64,000 nt of DNA, taken from contig CM053258.1 in the NCBI GenBank assembly GCA_028583405.1, positions 314,699-378,698 of the forward strand, written 5' to 3'. Source of the stretch: Pogonophryne albipinna. Lineage: Eukaryota; Chordata; Actinopteri; Perciformes; Artedidraconidae. This document shows positions 26,325 to 39,500 of the stretch, in pieces (position 1 is the stretch's first letter; every line of letters begins with the position of its first letter). A model generated the notes under the pieces. That model made no database searches, had not been told where the DNA came from, and was given only the letters and a program-made list of their open reading frames with translations. Both the position numbers and the translations under genes were made by a program.

Positions 26325-27324
26325 NNNNNNNNNNNNNNNNNNNNNNNNNNNNNNNNNNNNNNNNNNNNNNNNNNNNNNNNNNNNNNNNNNNNNNNNNNNN
26401 NNNNNNNNNNNNNNNNNNNNNNNNNNNNNNNNNNNNNNNNNNNNNNNNNNNNNNNNNNNNNNNNNNNNNNNNNNNNNNNNNNNNNNNNNNNNNNNNNNNN
26501 NNNNNNNNNNNNNNNNNNNNNNNNNNNNNNNNNNNNNNNNNNNNNNNNNNNNNNNNNNNNNNNNNNNNNNNNNNNNNNNNNNNNNNNNNNNNNNNNNNNN
26601 NNNNNNNNNNNNNNNNNNNNNNNNNNNNNNNNNNNNNNNNNNNNNNNNNNNNNNNNNNNNNNNNNNNNNNNNNNNNNNNNNNNNNNNNNNNNNNNNNNNN
26701 NNNNNNNNNNNNNNNNNNNNNNNNNNNNNNNNNNNNNNNNNNNNNNNNNNNNNNNNNNNNNNNNNNNNNNNNNNNNNNNNNNNNNNNNNNNNNNNNNNNN
26801 NNNNNNNNNNNNNNNNNNNNNNNNNNNNNNNNNNNNNNNNNNNNNNNNNNNNNNNNNNNNNNNNNNNNNNNNNNNNNNNNNNNNNNNNNNNNNNNNNNNN
26901 NNNNNNNNNNNNNNNNNNNNNNNNNNNNNNNNNNNNNNNNNNNNNNNNNNNNNNNNNNNNNNNNNNNNNNNNNNNNNNNNNNNNNNNNNNNNNNNNNNNN
27001 NNNNNNNNNNNNNNNNNNNNNNNNNNNNNNNNNNNNNNNNNNNNNNNNNNNNNNNNNNNNNNNNNNNNNNNNNNNNNNNNNNNNNNNNNNNNNNNNNNNN
27101 NNNNNNNNNNNNNNNNNNNNNNNNNNNNNNNNNNNNNNNNNNNNNNNNNNNNNNNNNNNNNNNNNNNNNNNNNNNNNNNNNNNNNNNNNNNNNNNNNNNN
27201 NNNNNNNNNNNNNNNNNNNNNNNNNNNNNNNNNNNNNNNNNNNNNNNNNNNNNNNNNNNNNNNNNNNNNNNNNNNNNNNNNNNNNNNNNNNNNNNNNNNN
27301 NNNNNNNNNNNNNNNNNNNNNNNN
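26325..27324. other. Assembly gap (1,000 N)
   Basis: Exactly 1,000 N inside the 57-bp array, a conventional placeholder length. The true distance is unknown. Confidence 0.99.
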
Positions 27325-30300
27325 TACTTTAAAGAGTCCTCTCCTGCTGATGTTCAGGTGGTATATCAGTATGTAGTGTCTCTACTTTAAAGAGTCCTCT
27401 CCTGCTGATGTTCAGGTGTATATCAGTATGTAGTGTCTCTACTTTAAAGAGTCCTCTCCTGCTGATGTTCAGGTGTATATCAGTACGTAGTGTCTCTACT
27501 TTAAGAGTCCTCTCCTGCTGATGTTCAGGTGTATAATCAGTATGTAGTGTCTCTACTTTAAAGAGTCCTCTCCTGCTGATGTTCAGGTGTATATCAGTAT
27601 GTAGTGTCTCTACTTTAAAGAGTCCTCTCCTGCTGATGTTCAGTGTATATCAGTATGTAGTGTCTCTACTTTAAAGAGTCCTCTCCTGCTGATGTTCAGG
27701 TGTATATCAGTATGTAGTGTCTCTACTTTAAAGAGTCCTCTCCTGCTGATGTTCAGGTGTATATCAGTATGTAGTGTCTCTACTTTAAAGAGTCCTCTCT
27801 GCTGATGTTCAGGTGTATATCAGTATGTAGTGTCTCTACTTTAAAGAGTCCTCTCCTGCTGATGTTCAGGTGTATATCATATGTAGTGTCTCTACTTTAA
27901 AGAGTGCTCTCCTGCTGATGTTCAGGTGTATATCAGTATGTAGTGTCTCTACTTTAAAGAGTCTCTCCTGCTGATGTTCTGTATATCAGTATGTAGTGTC
28001 TCTACTTTAAAGAGTCCTCTCCTGCTGATGTTCAGGTGTATATCATTATGTATGGTCTCACTCTTTAAAGTCTCTCCTGCTGATGTTCAGGTGTATATCA
28101 GTATGTAGTGTCTCTACTTAAAGAGTCCTCTCCTGCTGATGTTCAGGTGTATATCAGTATGTAGTGTCTCTACTTTAAAGAGTCCTCTCCTGCTGATGTT
28201 CAGGTGTATATCAGTATGTAGTGTCCTCTACTTTAAAGAGTCCTCTCCTGCTGATGTTCAGGTGTATATCAGTATGTAGTGTCTCTACTTTAAAGAGTCC
28301 TCTCCTGCTGATGTTCAGGTGTATATCAGTACGTAGTGTCTCTACTTTAAAGAGTCCTCTCCTGCTGATGTTCAGGTGTATATCAGTATGTAGTGTCTCT
28401 ACTTTAAAGAGTCCTCTCCTGCTGATGTTCAGGTGTATATCAGTATGTAGTGTCTCTACTTTAAAGAGTCCTCTCCTGCTGATGTTCAGGTGTATATCAG
28501 TATGTAGTGTCTCTACTTTAAAGAGTCCTCCCTGCTGATGTTCAGGTGTATATCAGTATGTAGTGTCTCTACTTTAAAGAGTCCTCTCCTGCTGATGTTC
28601 AGGTGTATATCATATGTAGTGTCTCTACTTTAAAGAGTCCTCTCCTGCTGATGTTCAGGTGTATACAGTATGTAGTGTCTCTACTTTAAAGAGTGCCTCT
28701 CCTGCTGATGTTCAGGTGTATATCAGTATGTAGTGTCTCTACTTTAAAGAGTGCTCTCCTGCTGATGTTCAGGTGTATATCATATTAGTATCTCTACTTT
28801 AAAGAGTCTCTCCTGCTGATGTTCAGGTGTATATCAGTATGTAGTGTCTCTACTTTAAAGAGTGCTCTCCTGCTGATGTTCAGGTGTATATCAGTATGTT
28901 GTCTCTACTTTAAAGAGTCCTCTCCTGCTGATGTTCAGGTGTATATCAGTATGTAGTGTCTCTACTTTAAAGAGTGCCTCTCCTGCTGATGTTCAGGTGT
29001 ATATCAGTATGTAGTGTCTCTACTTTAAGAGTGCTCTCCTGCTGATGTTCAGGTGTATATCAGTATGTAGTGTCTCTACTTTAAAGAGTCCTCTCCTGCT
29101 GATGTTCAGGTGTATATCAGTATGTAGTGTCTCTACTTTAAAGAGTCTCTCCTGCTGATGTTCAGGTGTATATCAGTAGTAGTGTCTCTACTTTAAAGAG
29201 TCCTCTCCTGCTGATGTTCAGGTGTATATCAGTTGTAGTGTCTCTACTTTAAAGAGTCCTCTCCTGCTGATGTTCAGGTGTATATCAGTATGTAGTGTCT
29301 CTACTTAAAGAGTCCTCTCCTGCTGATGTTCAGGTGTATATCATATGTAGTGTCTCTACTTTAAAGAGTCCTCTCCTGCTGATGTTCAGGTGTATATCAT
29401 ATGTAGTGTCTCTACTTTAAAGAGTCCTCTCCTGCTGATGTTCAGGTGTATATCAGTATGTAGTGTCTCTACTTTAAAGAGTCCTCTCCTGCTGATGTTC
29501 AGGTGTATATCAGTATGTAGTGTCTCTACTTTAAAGAGTCCTCTCCTGCTGATGTTCAGGTGTATATCAGTATGTAGTGTCTCTACTTTAAAGAGTCCTC
29601 TCCTGCTGATGTTCAGGTGTATATCAGTATGTAGTGTCTCTACTTTAAAGAGTCCTCTCCTGCTGATGTTCAGGTGTATATCAGTATGTAGTGTCTCTAA
29701 CTTAAAGAGTCCTCTCCTGCTGATGTTCAGGTGTATATCAGTATGTAGTGTCTCTACTTTAAAGAGTCTCTCCTGCTGATGTTCAGGTGTATATCAGTAT
29801 GTAGTGTCTCTACTTTAAAGAGTCCTCTCCTCTGATGTTCAGGTGTATATCAGTATGTAGTGTCTCTACTTTAAAGAGTCTTCTCCTGCTGATGTTCAGG
29901 TGTATATCAGTATGTAGTGTCTCTACTTTAAAGAGTCCTCTCCTGCTGATGTTCAGGTGTATATCAGTATGTAGTTCTCAACTTTAAAGAGTCTCTCCTG
30001 CTGATGTTCAGGTGTATATCAGTATGTAGTGTCTCTACTTTAAAGAGTCTCTCCTGCTGATGTTCAGGTGTATATCATATGTATGTCTCTACTTTAAAGA
30101 GTCATCCTCCTGCTGATGTTCAGGTGTATATCAGTATGTAGTGTCTCTACTTTAAAGAGTCCTCTCCTGCTGATGTTCAGGTGTATATCATATGTAGTGT
30201 CTCTACTTTAAGAGTCCTCTCCTGCTGATGTTCAGGTGTATATCATATGTAGTGTCTCTACTTTAAAGAGTCCTCTCCTGCTGATGTTCAGGTGTATATC

Positions 30301-33300
30301 AGTATGTAGTGTCTCTACTTTAAAGAGTCCTCTCCTGCTGATGTTCAGGTGTATATCAGTATGTAGTGCCTCTACTTTAAAGAGTCCTCTCCTGCTGATG
30401 TTCAGGTGTATATCAGTATGTAGTGTCTCTACTTTAAAGAGTCCTCCTGCTGATGTTCAGGTGTATATCAGTATGTAGTGTCTCTACTTTAAAGAGTCCT
30501 CTCCTGCTGATGTTCAGGTGTATATCAGTATGTAGTGTTCTCTTTAAAGAGTCCTCTCCTGCTGATGTTCAGGTGTATATCAGTATGTAGTGTCTCTACT
30601 TTAAAGAGTCTCTCCTGCTGATGTTCAGGTGTATATCAGTATGTAGTGTCTCTACTTTAAAGAGTCCTCTCCTGCTGATGTTCAGGTGTATATCAGTATG
30701 TAGTGTCTCTACTTTAAAGAGTCCTCTCCTGCTGATGTTCAGGTGTATATCAGTATGTGTGTCTCTACTTTAAAGAGTCCTCTCCTGCTGATGTTCAGGT
30801 GTATATCAGTATGTAGTGTCTCTACTTTAAAGAGTCCTCTCCTGCTGATGTTCAGGTGTATATCAGTATGTAGTGTCTCTACTTTAAAGAGTCCTCTCCT
30901 GCTGATGTTCAGGTGTATATCAGTATGTAGTCTCTACTTTAAAGAGTCCTCTCCTGCTGATGTTCAGGTGTATATCAGTATGTAGTGTCTCTACTTTAAA
31001 GAGTCCTCTCCTGCTGATGTTCAGGTGTATATCAGTATGTAGTGTCTCTACTTTAAAGAGTCCTCTCCTGCTGATGTTCAGGTGTATATCAGTATGTAGT
31101 GTCTCTACTTTAAAGAGTCCTCTCCTGCTGATGTTCAGGTGTATATCAGTATGTAGTGTCTCTACTTTAAAGAGTCATCTCCTGCTGATGTTCAGGTGTA
31201 TATCAGTATGTAGTGTCTCTACTTTAAAGAGTCCTCTCCTGCTGATGTTCAGGTGTATATCAGTATGTAGTGTCTACTTTAAAGAGTCTCTCCTGCTGAT
31301 GTCAGGTGTATATCAGTATGTAGTGTCTCTACTTTAAAGAGTCTCTCCTGCTGATGTTCAGGTGTATATCAGTATGTAGTGTTCTACTTTAAAGAGTCCT
31401 CTCCTGCTGATGTTCAGGTGTATATCAGTATGTAGTGTCTCTACTTTAAAGAGTCCTCTCCTGCTGATGTTCAGGTGTATATCAGTATGTAGTGTCTCTA
31501 CTTTAAAGAGTCCTCCCTGCTGATGTTCAGGTGTATATCAGTATGTAGTGTCTCTACTTTAAAGAGTCCTCTCCTGCTGATGTTCAGGTGTATATCAGTA
31601 TGTAGTGTCTCTACTTTAAAGAGTCCTCTCCTGCTGATGTTCAGGTGTATATCAGTATATAGTGTCTCTACTTTAAAGAGTCCTCTCCTGCTGATGTTCA
31701 GGTGTATATCAGTATGTAGTGTCTCTACTTTAAAGAGTCCTCTCCTGCTGATGTTCAGGTGTATATCAGTATGTAGTGTCTCTACTTTAAAGAGTCCTCT
31801 CCTGCTGATGTTCAGGTGTATATCAGTATGTAGTGTCTCTACTTTAAAGAGTCCTCTCCTGCTGATGTTCAGGTGTATATCAGTATGTAGTGTCTCTACT
31901 TTAAAGAGTCCTCTCCTGCTGATGTTCAGGTGTATATCAGTATGTAGTGTCTCTACTTTAAAGAGTCCTCTCCGCTGATGTTCAGGTGTATATCAGTATG
32001 TAGTGTCTCTACTTTAAAGAGTCCTCTCCTGCTGATGTTCAGGTGTATATCAGTATGTAGTGTTCTACTTTAAAGAGTCTCTCCTGCTGATGCTTCAGGT
32101 GTATATCAGTATGTAGTGTCTCTACTTTAAAGAGTCCTCTCCTGCTGATGTTCAGGTGTATATCAGTATGTAGTGTCTCTACTTTAAAGAGTCCTCTCCT
32201 GCTGATGTTCAGGTGTATATCAGTATGTAGTGTCTCTACTTTAAAGAGTCCTCTCCTGCTGATGTTCAGGTGTATATCAGTGTGTAGTGTCTCTACTTTA
32301 AAGAGTCCTCTCCTGCTGATGTCAGGTGTATATCAGTGTGTAGTGTCTCTACTTTAAAGAGTCCTCTCCTGCTGATGTTCAGGTGTATATCAGTATGTAG
32401 TGTCTCTACTTTAAAGAGTCTCTCCTGCTGATGTTCAGGTGTATATCAGTATGTAGTGTCTCTACTTTAAAGAGTCCTCTCCTGCTGATGTTCAGGTGTA
32501 TATCAGTATAGTGTCTCTACTTTAAAGAGTCCTCTCCTGCTGATGTTCAGGTGTATATCAGTATGTAGTGTCTCTACTTTAAAGAGTCCTCTCCTGCTGA
32601 TGTTCAGGTGTATATCAGTGTGTAGTGTCTCTACTTTAAAGAGTCCTCTCCTGCTGATGTTCAGGTGTATATCAGTATGTAGTGTCTCTACTTTAAAGAG
32701 TCCTCTCCTGCTGATGTTCAGGTGTATATCAGTATGTAGTGTCTCTACTTTAAAGAGTCCTCTCCTGCTGATGTTCAGGTGTATATCAGTATGTAGTGTC
32801 TCTACTTTAAAGAGTCCTCTCCTGCTGATGTTCAGGTGTATATCAGTATGTAGTGTCTCTACTTTAAAGAGTCCTCTCCTGCTGATGTTTCAGGTGTATA
32901 TCAGTATGTAGTGCTGTCTTACTTTAAAGCGTCCCTCTCCTGCTGATGTTCAGGTCGTATACTCAGTACTGTTAGTGTCTCTACTTTAAAGAGTCCTCTC
33001 CTTGCTGATGTTCAGTGTGTATATCAGTATTTAGTGTCTCTACTTTAAAGATTCCTCTCCTGCTGATGTTCAGGTGTATATCAGTATTTGTAGTGTTCTC
33101 TACTTTAACGAGTCCTCTTCCTGCTGCTGTTCAGGTTGTATATCAGTATGTAGTGTTCTCTACTTTACAGAGTCCTACTCCGCTGATGTTCAGGTGTATA
33201 TCAGATGTAGTTGGACGTTCTACTTTAAAGAGTCTCTCCTGCTGATCTTAGGTGTATACCAGCTAGTGTGTCTCTACTTTAAAGAGTCCTCTCCTGCTTG

Positions 33301-35883
33301 ATGCTTCAGGTGTATAATCAGTATGTAGTGTCTCCTACTTTAAGAGTCCTCTCCTGCTGGATGTTCAGGTGTATATCAGTATGTAGGTTCTCTACTTTAA
33401 GCGTCCTCTCCTGCTGATGTTCAGGGTTTATATCAGTATGTAGTGTCTCTACTTTAAAGAGTCCTCTCCTGCTGATGTTCAGGTGTATATCAGTATGTAG
33501 TGTCTCTACTTTAAAGAGTCCCTCTCCTGCTGATGTTCAGGTGTATATCATTATGTAGTGTCTCTACTTTAAAGAGTCCTCTCCTGCTGATGTTCAGGTG
33601 TATATCAGTATGTAGTGTCTCTACTTTAAAGAGTCCTCTCTGCTGATGTTCAGGTGTATATCAGGATATAGTTGTCTCTACTTTAAAGAGTCCTCTCCTG
33701 CTGATGTTCAGGTGTATATCAGTATGTAGTGTCTCTACTTAAAGAGTCCTCTCCTGCTGATGTTCAGGTGTATATCAGTATGTAGTGTCTCTACTTTAAA
33801 GAGTCCTCTCCTGCTGATGTTCAGGTGTATATCAGTATGTAGTGTCTCTACTTTAAAGAGTCCTCTCCTGCTGATGTTCAGGTGTATATCAGTATGTAGT
33901 GTCTCTACTTTAAAGAGTCCTCTCCTGCTGATGTTCATGGTGTATATCAGTATGTAGTGTCTCTACTTTAAAGAGTCCTCTCCTGCTGATGTTCAGGTGT
34001 ATATCAGTATGTAGTGTCTCTACTTTAAAGAGTCCTCTCCTGCTGATGTTCAGGTGTATATCAGTATGTAGTGTCTCTACTTTAAAGAGTCCTCTCCTGC
34101 TGATGTTCAGGTGTATATCAGTATGTAGTGTCTCTACTTTAAAGAGTCCTCTCCTGCTGATGTTCAGGTGTATATCAGTATGTAGTGTTCTCTACTTTAA
34201 AGAGTCCTCTCCTGCTGATGTTCAGGTGTATATCAGTATGTAGTGTCTCTACTTTAAAGAGTCCTCTCCTGCTGATGTTCAGGTGTATATCAGTATGTAG
34301 TGTCTCTACTTTAAAGAGTCCTCTCCTGCTGATGTTCAGGTGTATATCAGTATGTAGTGTCTCTACTTTAAAGAGTCCTCTCCTGCTGATGTTCAGGTGT
34401 ATATCAGTATGTAGTGTCTCTACTTTAAAGAGTCCTCTCCTGCTGATGTTCAGGTGTATATCCAGTATGTAGTGTCTCTACTTTAAAGAGTCCTCTCCTG
34501 CTGATGTTCAGGTGTATATCAGTATGTAGTGTCTCTACTTTAAAGAGTCCTCTCCTGCTGATGTTCAGGTGTATATCAGTATGTAGTGTCTCTACTTTAA
34601 AGAGTCCTCTCCTGCTGATGTTCAGGTGTATATCAGTATGTAGTGTCTCTACTTTAAAGAGTCCTCTCCTGCTGATGTTCAGGTGTATATCAGTATGTAG
34701 TGTCTCTACTTTAAAGAGTCCTCTCCTGCTGATGTTCAGGTTGTATATCAGTATGTAGGTCTCTACTTTAAAGAGTCCTCTCCTGCTGATGTCAGGTGTA
34801 TATCAGTATGTAGTGTCTCTACTTTAAAGAGTCCTCTCCTGCTGATGTTCAGGTTTATATCAGTATGTAGTGTCTCTACTTTAAAGAGTCCTCTCCTGCT
34901 GATGTTCAGGTGTATATCAGTATGGAGTGTCTTACTTTAAAGAGTCCTCTCCTGCTGATGTTCAGGTGTATATCATTATGTAGTGTCTCTACTTTAAAGA
35001 GTCCTCTCCTGCTGATGTTCAGGTGTATATCAGTATGTAGTGTTTCTACTTTAAAGAGTCCTCTCCTGCTGATGCTCAGGTGTATATCAGTATATAGTGT
35101 CTCTACTTTAAAGAGTCCTCTCCTGCTGATGTTCAGGTGTATATCAGTATGTAGTGTCTCTACTTTAAAGAGTCCTCTCCTGCTGATGTTCAGGTGTATA
35201 TCAGTATGTAGTGTCTCTACTTTAAAGAGTTCTCTCCTGCTGATGTTCTGGTGTATATCAGTATATAGTGTCTCTACTTTAAAGAGTCCTCTCCTGCTCA
35301 TGTTCAGGTGTATATCAGTATGTAGTGTCTCTACTTTAAAGAGTCCTCTCCTGCTGATGTTCAGGTGTATATCAGTATGGAGTGTCTCTACTTTAAAGAG
35401 TCCTCTCCTGCTGATGTTCAGGTGTATATCATTATGTAGTGTCTCTACTTTAAAGAGTCCTCTCCTGCTGATGTTCAGGTGTATATCAGTATGTAGTGTT
35501 TCTACTTTAAAGAGTCCTCTCCTCCTGATGCTCAGGTGTATATCAGTATATAGTGTCTCTACTTTTAAAGAGTCCTCTCCTGCTGATGTTCAGGTGTATA
35601 TCAGTATGTTAGTGTCTCTACTTTAAAGAGTCCTCTCCTGCTGATGTTCAGGTGTATATCAGTATGTAGTGTGTCTACTTTTAAAGAGTCCTCTCCTGCT
35701 GATGTTCAGGTTGTATATCAGTATGTAGTGTCTCTACTTTAAGAGTCCTCTCCTGCTGATGTTCAGGTGTATATCAGTATGTAGTGTCTCTACTTTAAAG
35801 AGTCCTCTCCTGGTGTTCAGGTGTATATCAGTATGTAGTGTCTCTACTTTAAAGAGTCCTCTCCTGCTGATGTTCAGGTGTAT
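27325..35883. repeat. 57-bp minisatellite, right arm
   Basis: About 150 reverse-complemented units. Single-base deletions are frequent from 27325 to about 31500 and especially dense at 32880-33440, where nearly every unit is altered. Variant units near the outer edge (GATGCTCAGGTG near 35070, GCTCATGTTCAGG near 35293, GAGTTCTCTCCTG near 35228) match left-arm variants in mirrored order, showing unit-by-unit homology. Confidence 0.96.
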
Positions 35884-36546
35884 CTTTCATTTTGTCTCAT
35901 GATTGTACTTACATTTTTCGACTCAAAATCTTAAATAGTTAAACCTTACGTTTTCAAATAATGAATTGTATCCCACCAATAATCCAAATGAAACATCCAC
36001 CAGGGAATGGTTTGAACTCTTCCTATTAACTTCCTGTCTTTATAATGAATTGACTTGAAAAACCATGAAGTTAATAATAATTCAGCCGTTTAAAAGTTGC
36101 TGAGTGTTTGGTTTGGTGTTCTGCTCATTTACTGAATCACTCTCTCCTGGTTCCCTCCGGCCGGGTGGGGTTGGGGGGGGGGGGGGTTGAACAGGAAATT
36201 ATGTCAGAGCTGCTGTCAGCTGCACAGGAAATGTCCGTCCTCTAACACCCTCCCCCCCTCCTGATGAAACGTTGCCTTCCTTCCTGTCTCTTATGACTGA
36301 AACACTCCCGACCGTTAATGAAGAGAGACTTCCTGCCACTGAAATGTACAAAAGCGTCTTCCTGACGAGAGACAGAACGCTTTGAATAACTTTCTTTAAA
36401 CAGAGATCCATTAAACATGAGGAGAACCAGATAAAAGGCAGAGAGAAAAGAGGTGGACTTCCTCACTTAAATGCCTTAAAGTCTGCCAGGAAATCATATA
36501 ACGAATATTCAATGGGATGCATCAAATAAAATAAAGATTACTCCTT
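35884..36546. other. Unique DNA between arrays, right arm
   Basis: Reverse complement of 14641-15300, including a poly-G run near 36170-36186 whose length differs slightly from the left poly-C. No gene recognised. Confidence 0.75.
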
Positions 36547-39500
36547 AACAGCCAATCATAACCTTGGATAATGGAAAACAACAGCCAATGACATCCCTGG
36601 ATAATAGAGACCAACAGCCAATGATATCCCTTGATAATGTAGACCAACAGCCAATGACATCCCTTGATAATGGAGAGCAACAGCCAATGACATCCCTTGA
36701 TAATAAAGACCAACAGCCAATGACATCCCTTGATAATGTAGACCAACTGCCAATGACATCTCTTGATAATGTAGACCAACAGCCAATGACATCCCTTGAT
36801 AATAAAGACAAACAGCCAATGACATCTCTTGATAATGTAGACCAACAGCCAATGACATCCCTTGATAATAGAGACCAACAGCCAATGACATCTCTTGATA
36901 ATGTAGACCAACAGCCAATGACATCCCTTGATAATAAAGACAAACAGCCAATGACATCTCTTGATAATGTAGACCAACAGCCAATGACATCCCATGATAA
37001 TAGAGACCAACAGCCAATGACATCTCTTGATAATGTAGACCAACAGCCAATGACATCCCTTGATAATAAAGACCAACAGCCAATGACATCCCTTGATAAT
37101 GTAGACAGCCAATGACGTCCCTTGATAATAAAGACCAACAGCCAATGACGTCCCTTGATAATGTAGACCAACAGCCAATGACATCCCTTGATAATAGAGA
37201 CCAACAGCCAATAACGTCCCTTGATAATAGAGACCAACAGCCAATGACATCCCTTGATAATAGAGACCAACAGCCAATGACATCTCTTGATAATGTAGAC
37301 CAACAGCCAATGACATCCCTTGATAATAAAGACCAACAGCCAATGACATCTCTTGATAATGTAGACCAACAGCCAATGACACCTCTTGATAATAAGACGA
37401 ACAGCCAATGACATCCCTTGATAATAGAGACCAACAGCCAATGACATCCCTTGATAATAGAGACCAACAGCCAATGGCATCCCTTGATAATGTAGACCAA
37501 CAGCCAATGACATCTCTTGATAATGTAGACCAACAGCCAATGACATCCCTTGATAATAAAGACCAACAGCCATGACATCTCTTGATAATAAAGACCAACA
37601 GCCAATGACATCCCTTGATAATAGAGACCAACAGCCAATGACATCCCTTGATAATAGAGACCAACAGCCAATGACATCCCTTGATAATAAAGACCAACAG
37701 CAATGACATCCCTTGATAATAGAGACCAACAGCCAATGACATCCCTTGATAATAGAGACCAACAGCCAATGACATCCCTTGATAATAGAGACCAACAGCC
37801 AATGACATCCTTGATAATAGAGACCAACAGCCAATGACATCCCTTGATAATGTAGACCAACAGACAATGACATCCCTTGATAATAGAGACCAACAGCCAA
37901 TGACATCCCTTGATAATAGAGACCAACAGCCAATGACATCCCTTGATAATGTAGACCAACAGCCAATGACATCTCTTGATAATGTAGACCAACAGCCAAT
38001 GACATCCCTTGATAATAAAGACAAACAGCCAATGACATCTCTTGATAATGTAGACCAACAGCCAATGACATCCCTTGATAATAGAGACCAACAGCCAATG
38101 ACATCTCTTGATAATGTAGACCAACAGCCAATGACATCCCTTGATAGAAAGACAAACAGCCAATGACATCTCTTGATAAATGTAGACCAACAGCCAATGA
38201 CATCCATGATAATAGAGACCACAGCCAATGACATCTCTTGATAATGTAGACCAACAGCCAATGACATCCCTTGATAATAAAGACAAACAGCCAATGACAT
38301 CTCTTGATAATGTAGACCAACAGCCAATGACATCCCTTGATAATAGAGACCAACAGCCATGACATCTCTTGATAATGTAGACCACAGCCAATGACATCCC
38401 TTGATAATAAAGACAAACAGCCAATGACATCTCTTGATAATGTAGACCAACAGCCAATGACATCCCATGATAATAGAGACCAACAGCCAATGACATCTCT
38501 TGATAATGTAGACCAACAGCCAATGACATCCCTTGATAATAAGACCAACAGCCAATGACATCCCTTGATAATGTAGACAGCCAATGACGTCCCTTGATAA
38601 TAAAGACCACAGCCAATGACGTCCCTTGATAATGAGACCAACAGCCAATGACATCCCTTGATAATAGAGACCAACAGCCAATAACGTCCCTTGATAATAG
38701 AGATCAACAGCCAATGACATCCCTTGATAATAGAGACCAACAGCCAATGACATCTCTTGATAATGTAGACCAACAGCCAATGACATCCCTTGATAATAAA
38801 GACCAACAGCCAATGACATCTCTTGATAATGTAGACCAACAGCCAATGACACCTCTTGATAATAAAGACGAACAGCCAATGACATCCCTTGATAATAGAG
38901 ACCAACAGCCAATGACATCCCTTGATAATAGAGACCAACAGCCAATGGCATCCCTTGATAATGTAGACCAACAGCCAATGACATCTCTTGATAATGTAGA
39001 CCAACAGCCAATGACATCCCTTGATAATAAAGACCACAGCCAATGACATCTCTGATAATAAAGACCAACAGCCAATGACATCCCTTGATAATAGAGACCA
39101 ACAGCCAATGACATCCCTTGATAAGAGAGACCAACAGCCAATGACATCCCTTGATAATAAAGACCAACAGCCAATGACATCCCTTGATAATAGAGACCAA
39201 CAGCCAATGACATCCCTTGATAATAGAGACCAACAGCCAATGACATCCCTTGATATAGAGACCAACAGCCAATGACATCCCTTGATAATGTAGACCAACA
39301 GACAATGACATCCCTTGATAATAGAGACCAACAGCCAATGACATCCCTTGATAATAGAGACAACAGCCAATGACATCCCTTGATAATAGAGACCAACAGC
39401 CAATGGCATCCCTTGATAATGTAGACCAACAGACAATGACATCCCTTGATAATGTAGACCAACAGCAATGACATCTCTTGATAATGTAGACCAAGAGCCA